Part shown: positions 30,380 through 39,773 of the stretch, piece by piece
Layout: every line of letters begins with the position of its first letter
How positions within the stretch are numbered: position 1 is the first letter of the stretch
Assembly (NCBI GenBank): GCA_051878835.1
Contig: JBJEKW010000027.1
Coordinates: forward strand, 1 to 64,000
Reading direction: 5' to 3'
Length of the DNA stretch: 64,000 bases
From: Olsenella_K sp051878835
Lineage (GTDB): Bacteria > Actinomycetota > Coriobacteriia > Coriobacteriales > Atopobiaceae
Notes under the pieces: generated by a model
The model's input: only the letters and a program-made list of their open reading frames with translations
Database searches by the model: none
Told to the model about the DNA's origin: nothing
Position numbers and translations under genes: made by a program

Positions 30380-32329
30380 CTAGATGTCCAGGAAGCGCAC
30401 GTCCTTGGCGTGGGTCTGGATGAAGTCCTTGCGCTTCTCGACCGTGGTGCCCATGAGGTCGGCCACGGCGCGCTCGGCAGCCATGCCGTCCTCGATGGTC
30501 ACGCGCAGCATGATGCGGTTCTTCGGGTCCATAGTGGTGGTCCACAGCTGCTCGGGGTCCATCTCGCCCAGGCCCTTGTAGCGCTGCACGGTGTACTTCG
30601 AGGGGTCGGAGAACTTGCGGGCCTCCAGCTCCAGCTCCTCGTCGGTGTAGAGGTACTTGCCGTGCTTCTTGCCCTTGGGCTTCAGCTGGTACAGGGGCGG
30701 CTGCGCCACGTAGATGTAGCCCGCCTCGATCATGGGCTTCATGTAGCGGTAGAAGAACGTCAGCAGCAGGATGCGGATGTGGGCGCCGTCGACGTCGGCA
30801 TCGGTCATGATGACGATCTTGTGGTAGCGGGCCTTCTCGATGTTGAACTCCTGGTCGACGCCCGTCCCGATGGCCGTGATCAGCGACTGGATGGTCTCGG
30901 ACGAGAGCGCCCTGTGCTCCTGCACGCGCTCAACGTTCAGGATCTTTCCGCGCAGCGGCAGGACGGCCTGGATGGAGCGGTCGCGCGCCATCTTTGCCGA
31001 ACCGCCTGCGGAGTCGCCCTCGACGATGAAGAGCTCGGTCATCTCGGCGTCGCGCACCGAGCAGTCGGCCAGCTTGCCGGGCAGGGCGGCGCTCTCCAGA
31101 AGGCCCTTGCGGCGCGTGGCCTGGCGCGCCTTCTGGGCGGCCATGCGGCCGCGGGCGGCCTGGTTGGCCTTCTTGAAGATCTCGCGCGCCTGGTTGGGGT
31201 GCTCCTCCAGGTACTCCGACAGGCCGTTGCTCACGATCTTGTTTGTCAGGGTGCGCATGTAGGAGTTGCCCAGCTTTGCCTTGGTCTGGCCCTCGAACTG
31301 GGGGTCGGGCAGCTTGACCGAGATGACGGCCGTCAGGCCCTCGCGGACGTCGTCGCCCGTCAGGTTGGCGTCCTTCTCCTTCAGCAGCTTGTGCGAGCGG
31401 GCGTAGTCGTTCACGGTCTTGGTCAGGGCCGTGCGGAAGCCCTCCAGGTGCATGCCGCCCTCGTCGGTGTAGATGTCGTTGGCGAAGGACAGCACCTGCT
31501 CGGAGTAGGTGGTGTTCCACTGCAGCGAGACCTCGACCTCGCCCTTGCGCGCCACGGGCACGTCGGGGCTGGTCTTGTCCTCGATGTAGATGGGCTTCGA
31601 CAGGCCGGGCAGGATCTCCTTGCCGTTGTTCAGGAACTTCACGAAGTCCACGATGCCGCCGTTGTAGCAGAACTCGTCGGTACGCGGGGTCAGCTCGCGC
31701 TCGTCGGTCAGCGTGATCTTGAGGCCCTTGTTCAGGAAGGCGGTCTCCTGCAGGCGGTCGTGCAGCGTGTCGTAGTCGTACACGGTGTTCTCGAAGATCA
31801 TGTCGTCGGGCCAGAACCAGATGGTGGTGCCGGTGGCCTTGGTCGTGCCGACCTTCTGCATCTTCTTTACGGTCTTGCCACGGGCGAACTCCATCTCGTA
31901 GATGCCGCCGTCGCGCTTCACGCGGGCGATCAGCTTCTTTGACAGGGCATTCACGACCGAGACGCCCACGCCGTGCAGGCCGCCGGACACCTTGTAGGCG
32001 CCGTTGTCGAACTTTCCGCCGGCGTGCAGCACGGTCAGGACCACCTCGAGGGTGGGGATCTTCTTTTGCGGGTGCATGCCCACGGGGATGCCACGCCCGT
32101 TGTCCTCCACGCTGATGGAGTTGTCGGGGTGCACCGTGACCTTTATCTTCGTGCAGAAGCCGGCCAAGGCCTCGTCGACCGAGTTGTCCACGATCTCCCA
32201 CACCAGGTGGTGCAGGCCCGTGGAGCTGGTCGAGCCGATGTACATGCCGGGGCGCTTGCGCACGGGCTCAAGGCCCTCAAGGACCTTGATGCTGCTGACG
32301 TCGTAGGACTCCTCGTTTTTCTTTGCCAC
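30380..32329 (-). CDS. gyrB: DNA gyrase subunit B
   Basis: The 649-residue GyrB supplies ATP hydrolysis. It has the GHKL ATPase domain (WEIVDNSVDEALAG, DNGRGIPVG, GGLHGVGVSVVNALS), the transducer, and the TOPRIM domain (EGDSAGGSAKM and DADVDGAHIRILLLTFFYR). GTG 32329 was chosen from the AGAGGA ribosome site and family N-terminus (KVLEGLEPVRKRPGMYIG follows at once). Upstream in-frame sequence is not protein-like. It lies in the dnaA-dnaN-recF-dciA-gyrB-gyrA array. Confidence 0.97.
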   Translation of the reverse strand: MAKKNEESYDVSSIKVLEGLEPVRKRPGMYIGSTSSTGLHHLVWEIVDNSVDEALAGFCTKIKVTVHPDNSISVEDNGRGIPVGMHPQKKIPTLEVVLTVLHAGGKFDNGAYKVSGGLHGVGVSVVNALSKKLIARVKRDGGIYEMEFARGKTVKKMQKVGTTKATGTTIWFWPDDMIFENTVYDYDTLHDRLQETAFLNKGLKITLTDERELTPRTDEFCYNGGIVDFVKFLNNGKEILPGLSKPIYIEDKTSPDVPVARKGEVEVSLQWNTTYSEQVLSFANDIYTDEGGMHLEGFRTALTKTVNDYARSHKLLKEKDANLTGDDVREGLTAVISVKLPDPQFEGQTKAKLGNSYMRTLTNKIVSNGLSEYLEEHPNQAREIFKKANQAARGRMAAQKARQATRRKGLLESAALPGKLADCSVRDAEMTELFIVEGDSAGGSAKMARDRSIQAVLPLRGKILNVERVQEHRALSSETIQSLITAIGTGVDQEFNIEKARYHKIVIMTDADVDGAHIRILLLTFFYRYMKPMIEAGYIYVAQPPLYQLKPKGKKHGKYLYTDEELELEARKFSDPSKYTVQRYKGLGEMDPEQLWTTTMDPKNRIMLRVTIEDGMAAERAVADLMGTTVEKRKDFIQTHAKDVRFLDI

Positions 32330-32513
32330 GTATTTCCTCTCTTTCGAGAAAAGCCGCCAAGAAGGGCCAGCCTGGGCCCTGAAGCTGCGGCGGACTCGAG
32401 CACGCAACATTCTACTACGCGCGCCGCACGCGGCCGGCCCGAGGAAAATTGAGGCATCGTAACAACACGAAATGTACCTGTGGAGCATTTCCAGCCAGTT
32501 TGAGGCTAGATTT

Positions 32514-33239
32514 TCAATTTTGGCCAGTTTGACCCTTTTGACGCCTGAATGACGCCCTGACGGCGCGAGAAATGGCAGCCTTCAGGCTGTCGGGCACGCT
32601 GGGCGACAGCATGGAGCACAGCTGCCGCACGCGCTCCTCCTCCTTTTGGTCCAGCTGCGGCCAGGGCTTGGGCTGCGGCTTCTGCGTGCGCTCAACGCGG
32701 CGCGCCACGTAGGACGCCTTCGACAGGCGAAACTCGATGCCCGACACCTGAAAGCCGAAGTACGCCAGGCGCGAGAGGTACAGGTCCTTCTGGGCCGAGA
32801 AGTCGTTCAGGTAGGCGTGGGAGTCCACGTAGACGCCCAGGATGGGCGCGCTGTTGGCTCCGCGGCCACGTCGCAGGTAGACGCCCGTGGTGTGGCGGCG
32901 CTCGGTGTCGCCGTTGCAGCTGTACCAGGCGCGCGCCGCCTGCTGGTTCAGGCTCAGCTTCGCGCCCTCGCGCTGCCCCACGACGGAGCGCACCAGGTCG
33001 CCTGCGCTGGACGCCGAGCGCGTGTAGCTGGACGCTGCCCGCGCGCGCTCGAACTCCTGGTCCAGCTGGGGGCGCCCCGTGCGGGCGGCCACCTCGCGCT
33101 GGGCCTTCTGGCGGGCCAGCCGCGCTATCCGCGCCCGCTCGTCGGGCGTGGTGCGCTGCGGCCGTCCGGCTCCGGACTCGCTCCCCGAGCCGTCCCAGCC
33201 GGGCGCGGCGGGGTTTTGCGGCACGTCGGTCCTACTCAC
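32514..33239 (-). CDS. DciA-like DUF721 protein
   Basis: DUF721/DciA proteins are thought to act as loaders or operators of the DnaB helicase in bacteria that lack DnaC. Their usual place between recF and gyrB is kept here. The 241-residue product has a basic Arg/Ala/Gln-rich N-terminal half (about 1-75), a DUF721-like middle (LSLNQQAARAWYSCNGDTERRHTTGVYLRRG, LGVYVDSHAYLNDFSAQKDLYLSRL) and a basic C-terminal tail. GTG 33239 overlaps the recF stop by 8 bp, suggesting coupling. The domain call is from context plus pattern. Confidence 0.75.
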   Translation of the reverse strand: MSRTDVPQNPAAPGWDGSGSESGAGRPQRTTPDERARIARLARQKAQREVAARTGRPQLDQEFERARAASSYTRSASSAGDLVRSVVGQREGAKLSLNQQAARAWYSCNGDTERRHTTGVYLRRGRGANSAPILGVYVDSHAYLNDFSAQKDLYLSRLAYFGFQVSGIEFRLSKASYVARRVERTQKPQPKPWPQLDQKEEERVRQLCSMLSPSVPDSLKAAISRAVRASFRRQKGQTGQN

Positions 33240-34320
33240 CGAACCTCACCACCTCCGAGCGCGCCAGGAGGTCGTCGGGGAAGTATCCCATGTTCGTGGT
33301 GGTGACCACGGTCTGGATACCGTCCTGCACGAAGCGCGTCACGGCGTCGCGGCGCTGGGCGTCCAGCTCGCTCATGACGTCGTCCAAAAGCAGCAGGGGC
33401 TGGCTGCCCAGCACCTCTGCCGAGCAGGCCACCTCGGCCATCTTCCACGCCAGCACGATGGAGCGCTGCTGGCCCTGGCTGCCGAACGTGCGGGCCTCGC
33501 GGCCGTCTATGGTGAAGCGCAGGTCGTCGCGCTGCGGCCCCACCGTGGTCTGCTGGCGGCGCAGGTCGGTCTCGCGGCTCTGGGCCAGGCGGTCGGCGAA
33601 CACCTCGCGCACCTGGTCGCGGTCCATGCCGGCCACGTCCACGCCCAGGCTGCACTCGTAGGTGCAGTCCACGCGCTCGCCCTCGCCCACGCGCTCGTAC
33701 ACCTGCACCAGGTGGCGGCGCAGCCGCTCGAACAGGTGCACGCGCGCCACCAGCAGCGTAGCCCCGCCCAGCGCCACCGACGCGTCCCACGCGTCCAGGA
33801 GCCCCAGGTCGGGGCTGGGCGACTTCAGCAGGCGGTTGCGCTGCTCGACGGAGCGCGCGTACGCCTGGCACACGCGGCGGTACCCCGCGTTGGCCTGGGT
33901 GCCGAACGCGTCCAGCTCGTCTCGGCGGTAGCGGGCGCCGCGCTTCACGAACCACAGGTCGTCCGGGCAGAACAGCACGCTCATCAGCGTGGCCGAAAGG
34001 TCGGCCGGGCGGCACTTCTTGCCGTTGCGCACGAACGAGCGCTTCGTCGGCGTGACGTCGCAGGCCACGTCGATGACGCGGCCGTCCCCCTCCAGGCGCG
34101 CCGAGATGCGCGCCTGCTCCTGCCCCTCGGCTATGAGGTCGGCGGCGCGCGGGTGCCTGAACGAGGTGCCCGCCGTCAGCAGCTGCAGCGCCTCGACGGT
34201 GTTGGTCTTTCCCGTGGCGTTGCGGCCGCACAGGATGGTCATCCCGTCGCCGAACACGACGTCCTTCGCCTGGAAGTTGCGGTAGCACAGCATGCCCAGG
34301 CTCTTTACCAAAAGGCCCAA
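33232..34320 (-). CDS. recF: DNA replication and repair protein RecF
   Basis: RecF is an SMC-like ATPase that helps load RecA at gaps. The 362-residue protein has Walker A GRNATGKTNTVEAL, the family segment FVRNGKK, the signature region TFGSQGQQRSIVLAWKMAE and Walker B LLLLDDVMSELD. The Walker A reads NATGKT where NGQGKT or NGSGKT is more common. TTG 34320 is supported by AGGATG upstream and sits 2 nt after the dnaN stop. Confidence 0.95.
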   Translation of the reverse strand: MGLLVKSLGMLCYRNFQAKDVVFGDGMTILCGRNATGKTNTVEALQLLTAGTSFRHPRAADLIAEGQEQARISARLEGDGRVIDVACDVTPTKRSFVRNGKKCRPADLSATLMSVLFCPDDLWFVKRGARYRRDELDAFGTQANAGYRRVCQAYARSVEQRNRLLKSPSPDLGLLDAWDASVALGGATLLVARVHLFERLRRHLVQVYERVGEGERVDCTYECSLGVDVAGMDRDQVREVFADRLAQSRETDLRRQQTTVGPQRDDLRFTIDGREARTFGSQGQQRSIVLAWKMAEVACSAEVLGSQPLLLLDDVMSELDAQRRDAVTRFVQDGIQTVVTTTNMGYFPDDLLARSEVVRFGE

Positions 34321-34322
34321 CG

Positions 34323-35447
34323 CTACATCCTTACGGGCATCAGCAGGTACAGGTAGTTGATGGTCGAGAAGGACTTGAAGATGGCGGGCTGCATGGGTCC
34401 CTGCAGCTCCAGCGTGATGTCCTCCTGGCCCGAGGCCGCGTTCACGCAGTCGAACACGTAGTGGTAGTTCAGCGCGATGGACACGGACTCGCCCTGGACC
34501 TCGGCCTCCAGCTGCTCGGTGGACTCGCCCTGGTCGGGGGAGCTAGCCGACAGCGTGACCATGCCCCCGTCGGCGTCCACGTCGAAGCGCACCGACGGGT
34601 TGGCCAGCGCCACCACGCTGACGCGCTTCAGCGCCGCCGCCAGCTCGGAGCAGTCCAGGCTGACCGAGCAGCTGCAGCCCTTCGGCAGGAGGGGCTTGTA
34701 GTTGGGGAAGGTGCCCTCGATCTTTCGCGTGACGTAGGTCGTCTCGCCGAACTGGAACACGACCTGCGAGCCGTCCTGGCCCTGCTCGTTCTGCGTGATG
34801 CCCACCAGGATCTTCTCGGTCATGGAGGGCGTGGCCAGGACGTCGTGGAACGTGGCGCCTGGCACGATGGCCGAGAAGGCCTCGTCGGTGCTGGACGTCT
34901 CGGTGTTGGAGTCGCACACGGCCAGTCGGTAGGAGTCGGTGGCCACCAGGCGGATCACGTTGTTCTCGACCGTCAGCAGGATGCCGGCCAGCATGGGACG
35001 CGAGGCGTCCTTGCTGGTGACCTTGTACACGCGGTCCACCATCTTTGTCAGGAGCTCGCTGGGCAGCTCGATGGAGCGTGCCAGCTGGTACTCGGGGAAC
35101 TCCGGGAAGTCCTGGGGGTCCAGGGTGTTCAGGCGGAAGCGCGACTTCGCGCAGGAGATCTCGCAGCCGCGCTCGTCGGACTCCACGGATACCGCGGCGT
35201 CGGGCAGCGTCTTCACGATGCTCGAGAGGATCTTTCCCGAGACCACGGTGGCGCCCTCCTCCTGGACGTCGGCCGGGATGCGGTGGCGCACCGAGATGTT
35301 GAGGTTCGTGGTCTGGAACTCCAGGGAGCCCTGCTGCGCCTTCATGTAGATGCCCGACAGGATGGGCAGCGTGGAGTTGGCGCCCATGCCCTTCTGGACA
35401 ACGGACAGTGCCCTCTCCAGAGCCGACTGGCTAACGGTGAACTTCAT
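34323..35447 (-). CDS. dnaN: DNA polymerase III beta sliding clamp
   Basis: The 374-residue clamp has three repeated folds and the family landmarks: MKFTVSQSALERALSVVQKG at the start, RFRLNTLDPQDFPEFP, SRPMLAGILLTVE in domain 2 and the C-terminal PMQPAIFKS...YLLMPVRM. It lies between dnaA and recF in the conserved order. Confidence 0.97.
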   Translation of the reverse strand: MKFTVSQSALERALSVVQKGMGANSTLPILSGIYMKAQQGSLEFQTTNLNISVRHRIPADVQEEGATVVSGKILSSIVKTLPDAAVSVESDERGCEISCAKSRFRLNTLDPQDFPEFPEYQLARSIELPSELLTKMVDRVYKVTSKDASRPMLAGILLTVENNVIRLVATDSYRLAVCDSNTETSSTDEAFSAIVPGATFHDVLATPSMTEKILVGITQNEQGQDGSQVVFQFGETTYVTRKIEGTFPNYKPLLPKGCSCSVSLDCSELAAALKRVSVVALANPSVRFDVDADGGMVTLSASSPDQGESTEQLEAEVQGESVSIALNYHYVFDCVNAASGQEDITLELQGPMQPAIFKSFSTINYLYLLMPVRM

Positions 35448-35715
35448 GGCATGCCCTTCCTTATTACTTAGTTCTTTTTATTTAAATAAATACAGGAGTA
35501 ATAATAGGCCGTGTTCAAATGTGGACAACTGCATTGAGGCGCAGGTAGACGGCCAAATCTTTCCTCCTGGCGAATCGACTTTCTTTCTTCCGTTTCCACA
35601 CCGGCGCCAACGCGAGAAATTGCTTCTACACGCTGCGCCGGGTTGTCGCCACCCTTCGTAACGATATCGTCCGAGTTTTCGACGGGCCGCGCAAGCCCCT
35701 CGCGGGCGTCCGGGG
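35448..35715. promoter_or_regulatory. dnaA-dnaN spacer with AT-rich tract and DnaA-box-like sites
   Basis: No gene. It holds an AT-rich tract (35468-35491), one good DnaA box TTGTCCACA on the minus strand (35528-35520) and a weaker GTTTCCACA at about 35586-35594. It may carry the dnaN promoter. It could also be part of a split origin, though strand bias places the main origin at 39.2-39.8 kb. Confidence 0.5.
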
Positions 35716-37458
35716 CTACTCGCCGATGGCGTCCCGGATCCGCTCGATCCTGTCGTGCAGGACCCGGTTGGTTTTCGACATCTCGTCGACAACCCCGATG
35801 CTGTGCTTGATGGTGGCGTGCGTGCGCCCGCCGAACTTCTTGCCTATGTCGGCCAGGGTGTCGTCGGTCAGCTCGCGCGTCAGCCAGATGGCCACGTGGC
35901 GCGGCTCCATGAGCTCCTTGTTCCTCTTGCTCCCCACCAGGTCGGCGTGGTCGACGCCATACTCGTCCTCCACGGCCTTCTGGATCTGCTCCACGGTGAT
36001 GACCTTCTGGCCGGTGGGCCACTTCTGCTTTGCCAGGGAGCGCACGTCCTCGGCCGTCAGCTGCTGGCCCATGGAGGCCTTCTGCGAGGCGTACATCAGG
36101 CAGGAGCGCACGAAGCCCTCGATGGTGCGGATGTTCGTGCCCGCCCGCTCGGCCATCAGCTTGCGCAGGTCCTCGGGTATCTCGACGTCCATGCCGGGGA
36201 TGTGCTCGTTGATGGAGTCGATGCGCATGTGCTCGCAGAACGCGTCCACCAGCTGCAGCTTCATCTCATAGTCGGGCACCTGAACGCCGATGGTGAAGCC
36301 CGAGTCCAGGCGGCTCGTGACGCGCTCGTCGAAGTTGTTGCCGCCCATGCCCAGCTCGGAGGGGGTGCGGTCGGCGGCCATGACGATCTGCTTACCGTGG
36401 GACACAAGGTAGTTGAAAGTGTCAAAGAAGAACCCGATGGTGCCGGCGGCCCTGCCCAGGCTCTGGACGTCGTCGATGATCAGCACGTCCACGTCGTGGT
36501 AGTTGTCGGTCAGGGCCTGCGCCGCGCCGGTGCGGGCGTTCTTCATGGCCTTGGTGTAGTCGTCGATGAAGTCCGTCGCCATGCGGTAGACGCAGGTGCG
36601 CGTGGGGTCGTTCTGGTCGATGTAGTTCCAGATGGCCTTGAGCAGGTGGGTCTTTCCCAGGCCGCTCTTTCCATAGATGAACAGCGGGTTGAAGCCCATG
36701 CCCTGGCCGTTGGCCACCTGCTTGGCCGCGTTCAGGGCAAAGCGATTCTGCGGGCCCTCGACGAAGCGGTCGAACGTGTACTTCAGGTCGGCGTCGGTCA
36801 TGGGCTGGACCAGCGGGTTCTTCCTGCGCGGTGGCACGCGGGGCGTCGGGTTCAGCTGGAAGGGCTGGTCGGCGCCCGCGGCGGGCTGTGCGGCGGGCGA
36901 GACGGGCATGGCCGTGCCCGCTACCTGTGTCGTCGGCGCCTCGGCGGGCGAGGGGGCCGCTGCCCCGGCTGCCGCGCCGGCCTGCGTTGCGGCGCCCGCC
37001 GGGGCTGGCGTGGGCGTGGGCTGTGGCTGGGTGGCCACCGGCGCCTGCGCGGCCGCGGCGCCGACGGGCTGTGCCGTCGGGACGGCACCCTGGGCGCGCA
37101 TGCCGGGCACGGGCTCGGTCTTGCGCGCGGTGGCCTGGTTCCAGCGCTCGAACTCGTCGCTGGAGAGCTCGGAGTTCGTCTGCAGGGGCTTCGCGTCGGG
37201 CGCCGCGCTCTGGACGACCAGCTTCAGCGGCGCGAACGCCACCTCGGCCAGGCACTTCTCGATCTGCTCGGCCTTGCGCGAGACGGTGCGCTGGACAAAG
37301 CGGGAGCTGGTCTCTATGTGCAGCGCCTCGTCGTCCAGGGCCGTCGCGCGGCAGCTCTTGAACATGGCTATGGTCGATGCGGGCAGCCCCTGCTGGGCCA
37401 GAAGGTCCAGGGCGTCCTCCCATAGGGCGATTGCGTCCGATTCGTTCGTTGCGTCCAT
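35716..37458 (-). CDS. dnaA: Chromosomal replication initiator protein DnaA
   Basis: DnaA-ATP binds the origin, melts it and brings in DnaB. The 580-residue protein has domain I (residues 1-85, WEDALDLLAQQGLPASTIAMF), an unusually long Pro/Ala/Gln/Thr-rich domain II (about 95-215), the AAA+ domain III with Walker A GKSGLGKTHLL (about 262) and Walker B VLIIDDVQSL, and domain IV. The signature helix of domain IV reads KFGGRTHATIKHSIG, while the usual form is FGGRDHTTVLHA; several base-contacting positions differ. ATG 37458 has GGAGAG at the right distance. Confidence 0.97.
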   Translation of the reverse strand: MDATNESDAIALWEDALDLLAQQGLPASTIAMFKSCRATALDDEALHIETSSRFVQRTVSRKAEQIEKCLAEVAFAPLKLVVQSAAPDAKPLQTNSELSSDEFERWNQATARKTEPVPGMRAQGAVPTAQPVGAAAAQAPVATQPQPTPTPAPAGAATQAGAAAGAAAPSPAEAPTTQVAGTAMPVSPAAQPAAGADQPFQLNPTPRVPPRRKNPLVQPMTDADLKYTFDRFVEGPQNRFALNAAKQVANGQGMGFNPLFIYGKSGLGKTHLLKAIWNYIDQNDPTRTCVYRMATDFIDDYTKAMKNARTGAAQALTDNYHDVDVLIIDDVQSLGRAAGTIGFFFDTFNYLVSHGKQIVMAADRTPSELGMGGNNFDERVTSRLDSGFTIGVQVPDYEMKLQLVDAFCEHMRIDSINEHIPGMDVEIPEDLRKLMAERAGTNIRTIEGFVRSCLMYASQKASMGQQLTAEDVRSLAKQKWPTGQKVITVEQIQKAVEDEYGVDHADLVGSKRNKELMEPRHVAIWLTRELTDDTLADIGKKFGGRTHATIKHSIGVVDEMSKTNRVLHDRIERIRDAIGE

Positions 37459-37566
37459 CGAAAACTCTCCGCTATTCCCGCGTCAGTGTTGAAAGTTGGG
37501 GCGTGCAAGGCACGTGATTCGCCATTATATGATGAAAAACAGGGGTGGGTAGCTGGGAAATGTTGA

Positions 37567-37604
37567 AAAGCTGTCGATATCATCATCACGATATCGACAG
37601 CTTT
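37567..37604 (-). terminator. Perfect 15-bp inverted repeat upstream of dnaA
   Basis: Arms AAAGCTGTCGATATC (37567-37581) and its complement (37590-37604) with an 8-nt loop. On the minus strand it lies between the GHKL gene and dnaA and ends in TTTTCAACATTT, so it can be a terminator. Its position about 110 nt before dnaA also allows a control role. Confidence 0.6.
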
Positions 37605-37623
37605 CGAAAAACCGCCTAGTTGG

Positions 37624-37634
37624 GCAAGAAGGGC
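37624..37634 (-). repeat. Dispersed intergenic 11-mer, copy 5
   Basis: Exact GCCCTTCTTGC on the minus strand, about 45 nt after the stop of the GHKL gene, the same relation to a stop codon as copy 4. Confidence 0.7.
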
Positions 37635-37677
37635 ATGCGCCGCCGGGCCTGCTTCGGGGCCTGCGGAGGGCGAAACG

Positions 37678-39153
37678 CTACATCCCCTGCTCCAGGAATG
37701 CACGGCCCAGGTTCGTCAGGTGGCGTTTCTGGCCGTCCTTCTTTATGAGGCCGTCGTCCTCCAGCTGCTTCAGCTCGCGCGTCCAGGTGGGCTGGGAGTC
37801 GCCGTACTCGCGCTGCAGGTCGGACGGCCCCACCGACTCGTGGCGCAGCAGGTACTCAAGTGCTGCGCGTCCGCGCGTGGACAGGTGGATCCACGAGAAG
37901 GGACCCTGCTGCTGGGTGCCGGAGGCGGAGCCCGCGGCGCCAGCGACAGGCTGCTGGGGCGGGAAGCCCTGGGACTGCTGGAACGGCTGGGCCTCGGGTG
38001 TCCCCTGCCAGGTAGCCTGGCCTTGCTGAGGGCTGGACTGCTGCAGGGAGGCCTGCTGGGGTGTCCCCTGCTGGGCCGCGCCGTACTGGCCCTGGTAGGG
38101 CTGCTGGTACTGTGCCGCCTGGGGCGCCCCCGACATCTGCCCGTAAGGTGCGGGCTGCTGGCCGTACGCCGGAGCCTGTCCGTAGCCGGGTGCGGGCTGG
38201 CCGTATGCGGGCTGGTACGGATAGCCCTGCTGCGCGTAGGGCGCCGTGCCGGGGTACGCGGGGGCGTAGGGGTAGGGCTGCTGACAGTACTGTTGCGGCT
38301 GAGGCGTCTGGCCGGGCTGCGCTTCTTGACCGTAGGGGCGTGGCCGGGACTGCGCCTCTGTGCCGTCCGCAGGCTGCGGCTGGATTTGCGCTTCTTGCCC
38401 GTATGGGGCCTGGGCGTAGGACGCTTGGCCGGCTTGGGGCTGCGCGAACGGGGCCTGCGCGGGCGCAGCCGCGTCGCCCTGGTGCGCGCGGGCGGCCCGC
38501 GCGGGGTCCGTCGATATGGTGACGACCGTGCCCTGCGTCAGGTTGTCCTCGATCAGCAGGCAGCCGCCCTTCGACTCCATGTATTGCTGCACGTAGGGGA
38601 GGCCCGAGCCGACACCGCGGATGTAGCGCTTCATCTCCTCGGTCGCCGTGGAGGTGCCGTACTCCAGCGCGCGGTCCTTGTAGCGGATGCCGGGTCCCTG
38701 GTCCGAGAAGCGGATGGTGTTGCCGCGGTCCAGGATCGAGATGGTTGGCTCTATGAAGTAGGCGTGTATCAGGTTCTCGACGATCTCACGGATGACCGTG
38801 AAGGGGATGGAACCTCCCTGCTGGTGCGAGAGCGCGGTCACCTGCGCCGTTATCTCCTCCAGGTAGGAGCGCACGTCGGACGGGTCGACCACCACCACGC
38901 GCGGCGCGGCGGCCTCGTCGTCGTAGACGGCTATGCGCGCGGCATAGCACACCCTGCTGGCGCTGAGGCCGTGGTAGCCCTGGGACGGCTGGGATGTCTG
39001 CGCGGCCTGGGAAGCCTGCGGCGGCGTGGGCTGCTGGCCTGCGGGCTGGGCCATGGGCTGCTGGCCCGTGGGGCTATCGCCTGGCGCAATGGGGTTCGTG
39101 CCCGGCGCGACGGGGTCGCCGTTGTCTACAAATGGGTAAAAGGCTCTGGCCAC
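37678..39153 (-). CDS. GHKL-ATPase/winged-helix protein beside the origin
   Basis: The 491-residue protein has a GHKL (histidine-kinase-like) ATPase domain at about 90-215: an N-box-like IREIVENLIHAYF, the G1-like FSDQGPGI, then GVGSGLPYVQQYME and GTVVTIS. A Gln/Pro/Tyr/Gly-rich linker of about 200 residues with repeated YGQ, PYG and QPAYG motifs follows. The last 75 residues form a winged-helix domain (STRGRAALEYLLRHESVGPSDLQREYG...LTNLGRAFLEQG). No His-phosphorylation domain or membrane segment is seen. GTG 39153 was chosen because AGGAGAGG lies just upstream; the reading before it is not supported. It sits between dnaA and the putative origin. Its function is unknown to me. Confidence 0.85.
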   Translation of the reverse strand: MARAFYPFVDNGDPVAPGTNPIAPGDSPTGQQPMAQPAGQQPTPPQASQAAQTSQPSQGYHGLSASRVCYAARIAVYDDEAAAPRVVVVDPSDVRSYLEEITAQVTALSHQQGGSIPFTVIREIVENLIHAYFIEPTISILDRGNTIRFSDQGPGIRYKDRALEYGTSTATEEMKRYIRGVGSGLPYVQQYMESKGGCLLIEDNLTQGTVVTISTDPARAARAHQGDAAAPAQAPFAQPQAGQASYAQAPYGQEAQIQPQPADGTEAQSRPRPYGQEAQPGQTPQPQQYCQQPYPYAPAYPGTAPYAQQGYPYQPAYGQPAPGYGQAPAYGQQPAPYGQMSGAPQAAQYQQPYQGQYGAAQQGTPQQASLQQSSPQQGQATWQGTPEAQPFQQSQGFPPQQPVAGAAGSASGTQQQGPFSWIHLSTRGRAALEYLLRHESVGPSDLQREYGDSQPTWTRELKQLEDDGLIKKDGQKRHLTNLGRAFLEQGM

Positions 39154-39743
39154 GGCCCTCTCCTGTGTCTGATGTGTCTGATCGTGAAAGACGCTGATGA
39201 AAACTTTCACGCAAGTTTACTCGTGCGGGGAAATAGTAACCCCATGTGCCGGGGAACGGATGAAGGCTCTTGGCCGTGAGCTGGGGTTTATTCACGGTTT
39301 GAAGCGAAGTTTTCATCCGCATATCGACGAATGAAGAAAACATTTCACGACGAAACTTCTGTGGAAGAAAGTTTTCGACAGTGGATTATCAATTGTCAAT
39401 AAGTGCTGTTTACCGTGTCGTATGCCGTGAAATGACAGCGGAAGTTTCTGTAGGGAGCCCCTGGAATTTACGACTGACTTTTCACCCTTGGATGAAAAGT
39501 TGCGAATAAACCCTTCCGGAGGAAGAAAATATTCTGCCTCTTGAAGAAATGATTCTTGCCCGTGAAGAAATCATTCACGTGGCGCCACACGGCGGGACGG
39601 TTTGGCCACATGGCTCGAACTCGGCGCGGCCTTTCCTCCGTCCCCTGTTCATATGGATGAACAATCCTCCGCCTCTGCTCACGTGCGGTTTGTGTGTGGA
39701 TTGATGGCGCTATAGTGAATTCGTGCGCGGGCACAAGTAAAAA
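39154..39743. other. oriC: Putative replication origin (oriC)
   Basis: An AT-richer intergenic region of about 600 bp between the dnaA side and rpmH, exactly where gene direction flips. It contains repeated TTTCACG-like motifs: 39183-39190 (reverse), 39204-39211, TTATTCACG at 39288-39296 (8 of 9 to the DnaA consensus), 39342-39349, 39426-39433 (reverse), 39478-39486 (TTTTCACC), 39561-39568 (reverse) and 39572-39579. An AT-rich segment at about 39383-39402 could melt first. No perfect TTATCCACA box is present. Confidence 0.6.
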
Positions 39744-39773
39744 TTGACATTTGCAGCCAATCACTCGTAAACT
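39744..39773 (+). promoter_or_regulatory. rpmH: Promoter of rpmH
   Basis: TTGACA (39744-39749), an 18-bp spacer and TAAACT (39768-39773), about 50 nt before the rpmH ATG. A second possible -10, TATAGT, lies at 39711-39716. Confidence 0.65.
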
